Source of the DNA: CAYLGY01 sp964383325
GTDB lineage: Bacteria > Pseudomonadota > Alphaproteobacteria > Rhizobiales > Rhizobiaceae
DNA: 9,402 nucleotides
NCBI GenBank assembly: GCA_964383325.1
Contig: CAYLGY010000095.1
Coordinates: 1-9,402 of the forward strand
Reading direction: 5' to 3'
A model generated the notes under the pieces. That model was given only the letters and a program-made list of their open reading frames with translations. It had not been told where the DNA came from and searched no databases. This document shows positions 1 to 6,145 of this stretch, piece by piece. The position numbers and the translations under genes are program-made. Each line of letters begins with the position of its first letter. Position 1 is the first letter of the stretch.

Positions 1-1
1 G

Positions 2-961
2 TTCAGCGCCTCCCAGACGACGCCACGATCCGCCGGGATCGTGATCGTATCACTCCTGGAACTCGGCGCTGCCGAGGTCAACCGGCGCTTCCTGCGCGCC
101 GGCGGCTTCGAGCGGTTGCTGATCGATACGGGCTTCAAGAGCGACAGCATTCTCGGCGTTCCGGAAATGGGCGAACTGGCGGGCGTGCCTTCGCATGAGG
201 TCGTTCGCATCGAAGCGGTCGCGGAAGATGTCATTCGCTCGGGCGTGGACGCGGGGGGATTTGCCGATGCGCTGCGCGAGGCCCTTGTCCAGCGAAGCCG
301 GGATGCCATCGCGCTCAAGACCATCGTCGCCTACCGGACCACATTCCGGGTCGAGCAAAGCCGCCCGCGCGACGAGGAAGTGGCGGAGGCGGCGGGCCGC
401 TGGCTGAGGGAGATCGAGCAGACAGGCAAGGTTCGCCTGGTCGATCCGGTCATTCAGCGCGCGACACTATGGACCGCGGCAGAGATCTGCCGCGAGCGCG
501 GCTGTCCGCTGCAGGTGCATTCGGGCCTTGGCGACGACGTCGACCTCCATGGCTGCGATCCGTCGCTCTTCACCGATTTCATCCGCTCGATGCAGGAATG
601 GAAGGTTCCGATGACCCTGCTGCACAATTATCCCTTCGTGCAGGAGGCAGGCTGGCTGACGGAAATCTACCAGAACGTGTACATCGATACGGGCGTGGTG
701 CTTCATTATACCGGGCCCTCTTCCGCGAGGATCATCCGCGAATCCCTGGAATGCGCGAAATTCTCGAAAATCCTGTTCAGCACGGATGCGATCGGGCTGA
801 GCGAGCTCTACTATCTCGGAGCCAAGCTGTTCCGCATCGGGCTGAAGCGGGCGCTGGATGAATGGATCCAGGATGGCTACCTGAACCACAAGGAAGCCGA
901 CATCATCATCGAGGACATCGCCTTCCGGAATGCAAGGCGGATCTACCGGCTGGAGAGGTAG
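2..961 (+). CDS. FluG-type amidohydrolase family protein, 5' end outside the window
   Basis: This is a metal-dependent amidohydrolase of the TIM-barrel type related to the N-terminal domain of fungal FluG and to bacterial stand-alone or glutamine-synthetase-associated homologues. Visible family signatures are the lysine in ALKTIVAYR (codon at 317), the metal-type histidine in QVHSGLGDD (codon at 518), LLHNYPFVQEAGWL with its histidine at 623, a VYIDTGVV strand, and the late STDA aspartate (codon at 785). The frame is open from base 2, and the first in-frame GTG at 41 falls inside sequence that still resembles the family (FSASQTT before it), so the true start and the N-terminal HxH metal motif should lie upstream; roughly 50-70 residues are missing by comparison with remembered homologues. 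319 codons are visible, ending in TAG. The substrate is unknown; relatives act on amide or gamma-glutamyl-type bonds. It converges on the LysR gene and probably belongs to a cluster further left. Confidence 0.8.
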   Translation, partial: FSASQTTPRSAGIVIVSLLELGAAEVNRRFLRAGGFERLLIDTGFKSDSILGVPEMGELAGVPSHEVVRIEAVAEDVIRSGVDAGGFADALREALVQRSRDAIALKTIVAYRTTFRVEQSRPRDEEVAEAAGRWLREIEQTGKVRLVDPVIQRATLWTAAEICRERGCPLQVHSGLGDDVDLHGCDPSLFTDFIRSMQEWKVPMTLLHNYPFVQEAGWLTEIYQNVYIDTGVVLHYTGPSSARIIRESLECAKFSKILFSTDAIGLSELYYLGAKLFRIGLKRALDEWIQDGYLNHKEADIIIEDIAFRNARRIYRLER

Positions 962-990
962 CCCGACCGGATCCTCCTGCCGCAACCGAC

Positions 991-1015
991 GAGGCGGGCC
1001 TTACATGGCCCCCTC
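991..1015. terminator. Hairpin between two convergent genes, possible bidirectional terminator
   Basis: In the 87-bp gap between the amidohydrolase and the convergent LysR gene, the arms 991-1000 and 1007-1015 pair over nine base pairs (GAGG plus GGGCC against GGCCC plus CCTC) with one bulged C and a six-base loop (TTACAT). There is no run of T after either side, so classic intrinsic termination is not proven. Position between two 3' ends is the main support. The rest of the gap shows nothing recognisable. Confidence 0.4.
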
Positions 1016-1048
1016 GACCTTCGCGGCGGTGGCAAGGCAGGGCAGAGT

Positions 1049-1954
1049 TCATGTCCCGCCTGCGTCGCGCCGGGCGTACTCCCACAGATTCCGTGCAACT
1101 CCGGTCAAGGCTCCGGCGGCGCGGAAGAGGCGTACCTCAACCCCGATATCGCCTCCAACAGGCAGGAACCGACCAAGACTCCCTTCCTGAAGCTCCTTCC
1201 CGATCAAGCTCAACGGCAGCCACGCAACCCCTTGGCCCTTCTTGACGAGGGGCAGGAGCGATGCAGCCAGGTGAGTGCTGAAGACAGATTTCGTCCGCAT
1301 GCCGAGCAGCTTCGCATCCCCTTTTGCCTCCACGATGCGTCCAATGCCAGAGTCGCGCGTGTAATCGAGAAGCGGCAATGGTTGCTGGCTTGCCTGGGTA
1401 AAGAACGGCTGACCCGACTCCGAGACACCCGAAACGAGGATCAGGCTGTCCTCGCCCACAACGACCGAGTCAAAAGCGTCCGCAGCAAAGGGAAGGAGCG
1501 TGATGTCGTTCACGTGACACAGAAGCATCTGCACCTTTTCATCGAGCAGGAGGCGGGAGCAGATTGCTAGATTGCCGGAATTGAGCTGGACGAGGCCGAT
1601 ATCGGCCGACTCCCTCGCCTGAGTGATCCAGCCAGGAAAGAATGCGAAGGCAATTGTCTGGGTCGCCGCGATGCGTAGCGTTTGCGCATCGTGCATCGAG
1701 GCATTGAGGGCAGACTCCCGGAGCTCAAGAAGGCGCAGAATGATCGCATCGACATGCGCGTTGAAGTGCTCGCCCGCCGCCGTAAGCGAGCATCCCTGGC
1801 TGCCGCGGACAAAAAGTGGCGTGCCTACCCAATCTTCAAGCGCCTTGATCCGCCGGCTGAATGCCGGCTGAGTGACGCTTCGCGCAGCGGCGGCGCGAGA
1901 GAAATTCCGGTACCGCGCCAGCGCTGTGAAATCCATCAAATGGGCGAGGTCCAT
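1049..1954 (-). CDS. LysR-family transcriptional regulator of the adjacent operon
   Basis: This 301-residue protein has the usual LysR length and order. An N-terminal winged helix-turn-helix covers about residues 5-63 (FTALARYRNFSRAAAARSV followed by TQPAFSRRIKALEDWVGTPLF), followed by a linker helix and a periplasmic-binding-protein-like effector domain from about residue 90 to the end. The effector domain, with PLLDYTRDSGIGRI and later GQGVAWLPLSLI, reminds me of the YjiE/HypT branch of the family, but this does not transfer the hypochlorite function. The ATG at 1954 is preceded by AAAAGG nine bases upstream, which supports this start. It is transcribed away from the tartrate dehydratase operon across a 100-bp shared control region, the classic layout for a LysR activator and its target. 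It probably binds the dyad at 1959-1973, which overlaps its own ribosome binding site and suggests self-repression. The effector is unknown; tartrate or a conjugate is a guess. Confidence 0.93.
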   Translation of the reverse strand: MDLAHLMDFTALARYRNFSRAAAARSVTQPAFSRRIKALEDWVGTPLFVRGSQGCSLTAAGEHFNAHVDAIILRLLELRESALNASMHDAQTLRIAATQTIAFAFFPGWITQARESADIGLVQLNSGNLAICSRLLLDEKVQMLLCHVNDITLLPFAADAFDSVVVGEDSLILVSGVSESGQPFFTQASQQPLPLLDYTRDSGIGRIVEAKGDAKLLGMRTKSVFSTHLAASLLPLVKKGQGVAWLPLSLIGKELQEGSLGRFLPVGGDIGVEVRLFRAAGALTGVARNLWEYARRDAGGT

Positions 1955-1958
1955 GCCG

Positions 1959-1973
1959 ATGCACCTTTTGCAT
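1959..1973. promoter_or_regulatory. LysR-type operator, perfect ATGCA-N5-TGCAT dyad
   Basis: The bases ATGCACCTTTTGCAT form a perfect five-base inverted repeat around five spacer bases and contain the T-N11-A core (T1960, A1972) typical of LysR-family recognition sites. The site begins four bases before the LysR start codon and overlaps its AAAAGG ribosome binding site. It is centred about 64 bases before the transcription start predicted from the promoter-like boxes at 1994-2023, close to the usual -65 position of LysR recognition sites. The role is inferred from pattern and position. Confidence 0.6.
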
Positions 1974-1993
1974 TAAGGGCGACGAAAACGGCA

Positions 1994-2023
1994 TTGGCCC
2001 TGTTCTGCGCCGCCCGGTAGGGT
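1994..2023 (+). promoter_or_regulatory. Possible sigma70-type promoter of the tartrate dehydratase operon
   Basis: TTGGCC at 1994-1999 and TAGGGT at 2018-2023, separated by 18 bases, are weak matches to -35 and -10 boxes. A poor -10 is expected for an activator-dependent promoter. The support is mainly geometric: it lies in the divergent region, ahead of the first gene of the operon, with the LysR-type dyad about 64 bases upstream of the expected start near 2030. Confidence 0.3.
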
Positions 2024-2041
2024 GTTCCCACGCAGAGAACG

Positions 2042-2047
2042 AAGGAG
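2042..2047 (+). promoter_or_regulatory. Ribosome binding site that fixes a TTG start
   Basis: AAGGAG lies seven bases before TTG at 2055 and is the only strong Shine-Dalgarno sequence near the beginning of the tartrate dehydratase gene. It decides for the TTG start over the upstream GTG at 2022, which lies before this site. Confidence 0.75.
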
Positions 2048-2054
2048 CGCCGCA

Positions 2055-3218
2055 TTGAAAATCCTCGACGTCCGCGAGAAGACATTCTCGATTGCATCGC
2101 CGATTTCAAATGCTTTCATCGACTTTTCCAAGATGACATGCTCGGTGGTTGCCGTGGTAACAGACGTTGTCCGCGATGGAAAGCCAGTCATAGGCTACGG
2201 CTTCAACTCGAACGGTCGCTATGGGCAAGGCGCCCTGATGCGGGAGCGGTTCATTCCGCGAATTCTGGAAGCCGATCCCGACACGCTGGTCGACAAGGAG
2301 CATTCCAATCTTGATCCCTTCGCGATCTGGTCGACGATGATGACCAACGAGAAGCCCGGCGGACATGGGGAGCGATCGGTCGCGGTCGGCACCATCGACA
2401 TGGCAATCTGGGATGCTGTTGGCAAGATCGATGGTCGCCCGCTCTACAAACTCCTGGCTGACCGGTATGGCAACGGAGAGCATGACAGGAAGGTCTGGGT
2501 CTATGCCGCTGGCGGATACTATTATCCCGGCAAGGACAACGCCCAGCTTCAGGACGAAATGCGAGGCTATCTCGACCTGGGTTATAACGTCGTCAAGATG
2601 AAGATCGGCGGCGATACGCTCGAAAACGATCTGCGCCGCATTGATGCTGTGGTCGAGGTGTTAGGCGATCCCGGTCGGCTCGCAGTCGATGCGAATGGCC
2701 GTTTTGACCTTGCAACCGCCATTACCTACGCGAAGGCGCTGGCACCCTATGGCTTGTTCTGGTACGAAGAGGCCGGCGACCCGCTTGACTATGAATTGCA
2801 GGCGGAACTCGCCAATCATTACAGTGGCCCGATGGCGACGGGAGAGAATCTCTTTTCGCACCAGGATGCGCGAAACCTGTTGCGATATGGCGGCATGCGC
2901 CCCGAGAAGGATTATGTCCAGTTCGACTGTGCCCTTTCCTATGGCCTTGTCGATTATATGCGCACCCTTGAGGTGATGCGGGAACTTGGCTGGTCGACGC
3001 GGCGGGTCGTGCCGCATGGCGGGCACCAGATGTCCCTCAACATCGCCGCCGGACTCAAACTCGGCGGCAATGAGTCCTACCCCGGCGTTTTCCAGCCATT
3101 CGGCGGTTTCGCCGACCATCTCACCGTGGAAGATGGATATGTGGGGTTGCCTGACGCGCCCGGCATCGGTTTCGAGACGAAACAGAATCTTTACGATGTG
3201 ATGAAGCAGATTGCCTGA
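2055..3218 (+). CDS. tarD: D(-)-tartrate dehydratase, enolase superfamily
   Basis: This enzyme is predicted to dehydrate D-tartrate to oxaloacetate in the cytoplasm with Mg2+. It closely matches the Bradyrhizobium D-tartrate dehydratase that I remember, including GYGFNSNGRYGQG, NEKPGGHGERSVAVGTID, FWYEE.GDPLDY, GENLFSHQDARNLLRYGG and PHGGHQMSLNIAAG. With the chosen start it has 387 residues. The acid/base lysine in KMKIGG is K183, the metal ligands are D212 (DANG), E238 and E264, and the second catalyst is H321 in the HGGH motif; each is one residue before its counterpart in the Bradyrhizobium enzyme (184, 213, 239, 265, 322), which supports both function and start. The start is a TTG at 2055, seven bases after AAGGAG (2042-2047); an in-frame GTG at 2022 would add 11 unrelated residues and has no good ribosome binding site. 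It is the first gene of the operon, 49 bases before dctP. A related aldarate substrate is possible but less likely. Confidence 0.92.
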   Translation: MKILDVREKTFSIASPISNAFIDFSKMTCSVVAVVTDVVRDGKPVIGYGFNSNGRYGQGALMRERFIPRILEADPDTLVDKEHSNLDPFAIWSTMMTNEKPGGHGERSVAVGTIDMAIWDAVGKIDGRPLYKLLADRYGNGEHDRKVWVYAAGGYYYPGKDNAQLQDEMRGYLDLGYNVVKMKIGGDTLENDLRRIDAVVEVLGDPGRLAVDANGRFDLATAITYAKALAPYGLFWYEEAGDPLDYELQAELANHYSGPMATGENLFSHQDARNLLRYGGMRPEKDYVQFDCALSYGLVDYMRTLEVMRELGWSTRRVVPHGGHQMSLNIAAGLKLGGNESYPGVFQPFGGFADHLTVEDGYVGLPDAPGIGFETKQNLYDVMKQIA

Positions 3219-3267
3219 GTAGCATCACAGGAAGAGCAGGACTGCAACAATAACAGGGAGAAGGAAC

Positions 3268-4260
3268 ATGCGCACTACCATCAAGAAGGCCAGCATGGCT
3301 GCCGCTCTGGGCGTGGCCATGGCGGCTTCGCCGGCAGCTCTCAGCTGGTCGCAAGACGCCCAGACCGTACGCTTCGGCAATCATTACGAGCCGGCGCACC
3401 CCAATAATTCGTGTGGCGCGGAACTGATGCAGAAGCTTGTCAATGACGCGGACGTCGGTCTCTCGCTCACGGTCTATCCGGCAGCACAACTCGGAACTGC
3501 ACCGCAAATGATCGAGCAGCTCGCGATCGGCGAACTCGAAATGGCCATGGGATCCCCAGCCGATCTCGGCGCCTGGTATTCCGACATGTCGGTCCTCGAC
3601 GCTGCCTACGCCTTCGACGATTTCGGTCAGGTTCAGGAATTCCTGGACACGCCGGAAGCCGAGCAACTCTTCCAAGGCGTGCTGGACGCAGCGAATGCAA
3701 GAATACTTGGCGTATGGCTCTACGGTACCCGCCATGTCACGGCGAACAAGCCGCTGCGGACTCCGGCGGACCTGGAAGGATTGCGCATCCGCGCACCCGA
3801 TGCCCCGATCATGCTTGCCAATGTGGAGGCAATGGGCGGGCGCGCAACCCCGATGGCCTTCGGCGAAGTCTATCTCGGACTTCAGCAGGGCATCATCGAC
3901 GCGCAGGAAAACCCGCTTCCGTCGATCCAGACGATGAAGTTCAACGAGGTTCAGGATTACCTGATGCTCACGGGCCATATGGTGGCCACGACACTCATCA
4001 TGGTTTCCGAGCCATACTGGCAAGGTCTTTCGGAAGAGCAGCAGAACGCGCTGAAGGCCGCAGCCGAGCAGGCTGCCGACCCGGTGCGCAAGTGCATCGA
4101 GCAACAGGAGCAGGAAATCCTGGCGAAATGGCAGGAAACCGGGGAGATGACGGTCGTTGATGACCTCGATCTCGACGCTTTCCGCAAGCGCGCACAGGAG
4201 TTTTTCTCTGACGCTTCCCGCTTCCCCTGGGCGCCAATCTACCAGTCCCTCCGGAACTGA
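3268..4260 (+). CDS. dctP: TRAP transporter solute-binding protein, DctP family
   Basis: This is the periplasmic receptor of a tripartite ATP-independent carboxylate transporter, 330 residues long as is usual. A Sec signal peptide is visible (basic MRTTIKK, a hydrophobic alanine-rich core, likely cleavage around residues 26-28 near ALSWSQ). The family signature follows: LEGLRIRAPDAPIM, in which R175 corresponds to the arginine that clamps the substrate carboxylate, then GGRATPMAFGEVYLGLQQGIIDAQENP. Two cysteines, C49 and C276, would both be in the oxidising periplasm and might pair; this is inference. The ATG at 3268 has GGGAGAAGGA just upstream. It lies 49 bases after tarD and 75 bases before dctQ, with a strong hairpin in that second gap. 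The ligand is not readable from sequence; the tarD neighbour points to tartrate or a derivative of it. Confidence 0.93.
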   Translation: MRTTIKKASMAAALGVAMAASPAALSWSQDAQTVRFGNHYEPAHPNNSCGAELMQKLVNDADVGLSLTVYPAAQLGTAPQMIEQLAIGELEMAMGSPADLGAWYSDMSVLDAAYAFDDFGQVQEFLDTPEAEQLFQGVLDAANARILGVWLYGTRHVTANKPLRTPADLEGLRIRAPDAPIMLANVEAMGGRATPMAFGEVYLGLQQGIIDAQENPLPSIQTMKFNEVQDYLMLTGHMVATTLIMVSEPYWQGLSEEQQNALKAAAEQAADPVRKCIEQQEQEILAKWQETGEMTVVDDLDLDAFRKRAQEFFSDASRFPWAPIYQSLRN

Positions 4261-4270
4261 TGATCCAGAT

Positions 4271-4301
4271 GCAGCGCCGCGCCTTGGCTGTGCGGCGCTG
4301 C
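4271..4301 (+). promoter_or_regulatory. Intercistronic hairpin between dctP and dctQ
   Basis: GCAGCGCCGC at 4271-4280 is the exact inverse complement of GCGGCGCTGC at 4292-4301, giving a ten-base-pair stem that can be lengthened inward by a G-U and a C-G pair. It starts ten bases after the dctP stop codon. No T tract follows (TCTGTCG), so it is more likely an mRNA-protecting or partial-termination element that favours the binding protein over the membrane subunits than a full terminator. Such stem-loops after binding-protein genes are a known theme in transporter operons. Confidence 0.65.
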
Positions 4302-4335
4302 TCTGTCGCAATCCAGACCTACCTTGGGGGTACCG

Positions 4336-4863
4336 ATGCTGATGCGCTTCAATCGGCTGTTGATCAAGCTTGAAAGCGTCCTCTCGGCAGGCTTGCTGGC
4401 TGCGCTTCTCGGACTTGTGAGCCTCCAGGTACTAAGCCGCCACATTTACTTCATGCCGATGAACTGGACCGAAGAGATTGCGCGCTACACGATGATCTGG
4501 CTGACCTTCGTGGCAGCGGCCAAGGTAACCAGCGGCGACGGCCATATCTCGATCAACATTCTCGAAAGGTGGTTCGGCCCGAATTTCGCCTTCTGGAACG
4601 TGATTCTGGCCCGGCTGTTCGTGTTCGGCGCCTGCCTGGCGCTGCTGCCGGGAGGATGGCGGTTCGTAAACGGGATGATGCGGGTAAGTACACCCGCGGC
4701 CGGAATCCCGTTCGGGTATATCTATGCGGCGTGCTTCGTCGGGATCGCCCTGATCGGGCTTCATTCCCTCCTCTCCGCATATCTGATCTTCATCGGCAAG
4801 ATCGATCCATCGGCCCCCCCCGAACTCATGGAGTCCGGGATCGAGGAAGGAGCCGGAAAGTGA
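4336..4863 (+). CDS. dctQ: TRAP transporter small membrane subunit, DctQ family
   Basis: This is the small four-helix integral membrane subunit of the TRAP system, which assembles with DctM. With ATG at 4336 the protein has 175 residues. Hydrophobic segments lie at about 14-34, 51-66, 84-104 and 124-146. The family signature NWTEEIARYTMIWLTF is at 43-58 and is followed by the usual GDGHISI segment (H70). The start is chosen at 4336 because a GGGGG run lies five bases upstream; a TTG at 4324 would add four residues and an ATG at 4342 would remove two. The ribosome site is weak, fitting lower production than dctP. A run of eight C at 4814-4821 sits near the 3' end in an SAPPE segment. The stop TGA (4861-4863) overlaps the GTG start of dctM by the GTGA arrangement, so the two subunits are likely translationally coupled. 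Confidence 0.92.
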   Translation: MLMRFNRLLIKLESVLSAGLLAALLGLVSLQVLSRHIYFMPMNWTEEIARYTMIWLTFVAAAKVTSGDGHISINILERWFGPNFAFWNVILARLFVFGACLALLPGGWRFVNGMMRVSTPAAGIPFGYIYAACFVGIALIGLHSLLSAYLIFIGKIDPSAPPELMESGIEEGAGK

Positions 4864-6143
4864 CGTTGACCTATCTGATCCTTGCCGTCCTGTTGCTGAT
4901 GGCCGTTCGAATCCCCGTAGCTTTCGCGCTGCTGGTCCCTTCAGCCACTTATGTCTATCTTGCCGACGGAATTTCGCTCACCATCGTGATGCAGCGAATG
5001 ACGTCGGGAATCGATTCCTTTCCGCTTCTCGCCGTGCCGCTCTTCATCATGATGGGGAACATCGCGAACCAGACCGGCATCACGGACCGACTGTTCAACT
5101 TCGCCCAGGTCGCGCTCGGGCACATCCGAGGTAGTCTCGGCTATGTGAATATTGCGGTAAGCGTCGGATTCTCGTGGATGAGCGGCTCGGCAATGGCGGA
5201 TGCCGCGGGCCTGGGGAAAATCGAGGTTCCCGCCATGCTCAAGCGAGGCTATGGCGAGCGCTTCTCCGTGGGCCTGACAGCCGCGTCATCGGTCATTGGG
5301 CCCATCATGCCGCCAAGCGTGACCGCGGTGATCTATGGCGTCGTTTCGGGCGTCTCCATTGGAGGCCTGTTCATTGCCGGGATCATCCCCGCTTTCATGA
5401 TTGCCATTGCACTGGCGGTGGTCGTCTTCTTTCATGCCCGGCGACATCCGAACCTGAAATTGGAGCCGTCGAACGCGGCCGAGATCCGCAAGGCTGCGGC
5501 CGGTGCGCTCCTGCCGCTTCTGACACCCCTCATCGTGCTCGGCGGGATCCTGGGCGGCATCTTCACCCCGACCGAGGCAGCCGGGGCTGCGGTGATCTAC
5601 ATGATCGTTCTGGGCGTTGCATACAGAAGCCTGAGCTGGGCCGCCTTCTGGCGGGTGCTCGCCTCGACAGCATCCACGACCAGCATCATCATGCTGATCG
5701 TTGCGAGCGCATCGCTCTTCGGCTGGGTGCTCGGGCGAGAACAGGTTCCCCAGCATCTGCTGAGCTGGATCGTCGCAGTAACCGACAATCCGCTTGTCTT
5801 CCTGCTCATGCTGAACGTCGCGCTGATCATCATCGGGATGATCCTTGAGCCAAACTCCGCGATCCTGATCGTCGTCCCTGTCATCATACCGGCCGCGGCG
5901 TATTTCGACATTTCAAGCCTGCAGCTGGGCTCCATCATCATCCTCAACCTGATGATCGGGCTCCTTACGCCTCCGGTGGGCCTCGTGCTCTACGTCCTGA
6001 GTTCAGTGACGAATATCCCGGTTGCACGGGTTGCCATGGGCACGGCGCCGTTCCTGATTCCGCTGCTGCTGGTCCTGGGCCTGGTCACACTGGTGCCAGC
6101 CGCCACGTTGTTCCTGCCCGGACTGTTCGGCTTTCGAGGGTGA
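4860..6143 (+). CDS. dctM: TRAP transporter large membrane subunit, DctM family
   Basis: This is the large permease subunit that moves the substrate across the inner membrane with sodium or another ion gradient. The protein has 427 residues, the usual size, and is hydrophobic almost throughout, consistent with about twelve membrane segments. Family motifs are SFPLLAVPLFIMMGNI near residues 53-68, GPIMPPS at 147-153, FTPTEAAG at 235-242, MILEPNSAILIVVPVIIP near 327-344 and LTPPVG at 369-374. The start is GTG at 4860, seven bases after AAGGAG (4847-4852) and overlapping the dctQ stop; the open frame continues upstream to 4569 but that part is dctQ read in the wrong frame. Its stop TGA at 6141-6143 abuts or overlaps the start of the acylase gene. 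Together with dctP and dctQ it forms a complete TRAP set. Confidence 0.94.
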   Translation: MTLTYLILAVLLLMAVRIPVAFALLVPSATYVYLADGISLTIVMQRMTSGIDSFPLLAVPLFIMMGNIANQTGITDRLFNFAQVALGHIRGSLGYVNIAVSVGFSWMSGSAMADAAGLGKIEVPAMLKRGYGERFSVGLTAASSVIGPIMPPSVTAVIYGVVSGVSIGGLFIAGIIPAFMIAIALAVVVFFHARRHPNLKLEPSNAAEIRKAAAGALLPLLTPLIVLGGILGGIFTPTEAAGAAVIYMIVLGVAYRSLSWAAFWRVLASTASTTSIIMLIVASASLFGWVLGREQVPQHLLSWIVAVTDNPLVFLLMLNVALIIIGMILEPNSAILIVVPVIIPAAAYFDISSLQLGSIIILNLMIGLLTPPVGLVLYVLSSVTNIPVARVAMGTAPFLIPLLLVLGLVTLVPAATLFLPGLFGFRG

Positions 6144-6145
6144 TG

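Noticed and set aside
41..43. GTG as start of the amidohydrolase
   Set aside because: The frame stays open to the window edge and upstream residues still look like the family, and no ribosome binding site is visible before 41. The gene is treated as truncated at the window edge.
467..985. A 172-codon minus-strand frame across the amidohydrolase
   Set aside because: It is a shadow of a gene with clear family motifs and shows no domain of its own.
991..1015. Convergent-gap hairpin as a sign of a mobile element end
   Set aside because: There is no matching inverted copy elsewhere in the window and no transposase or target duplication, so a simple terminator-like hairpin is more economical.
3121..4311. 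A 396-codon open frame on the minus strand opposite dctP
   Set aside because: It is fully antisense to a gene with a clear signal peptide and TRAP motifs. Its translation has no recognisable domain, and long antisense frames are common in GC-rich DNA.
4569..4859. Upstream extension of dctM in the same open frame
   Set aside because: This stretch is dctQ read in another frame, is rich in Arg and Pro, and lacks membrane character. GTG 4860 with a good ribosome site matches the normal DctM N-terminus.
5286..5947. Minus-strand frames within dctM with His/Asp-rich or Met-rich products
   Set aside because: The composition is that expected from reading a hydrophobic membrane-protein gene on the opposite strand.
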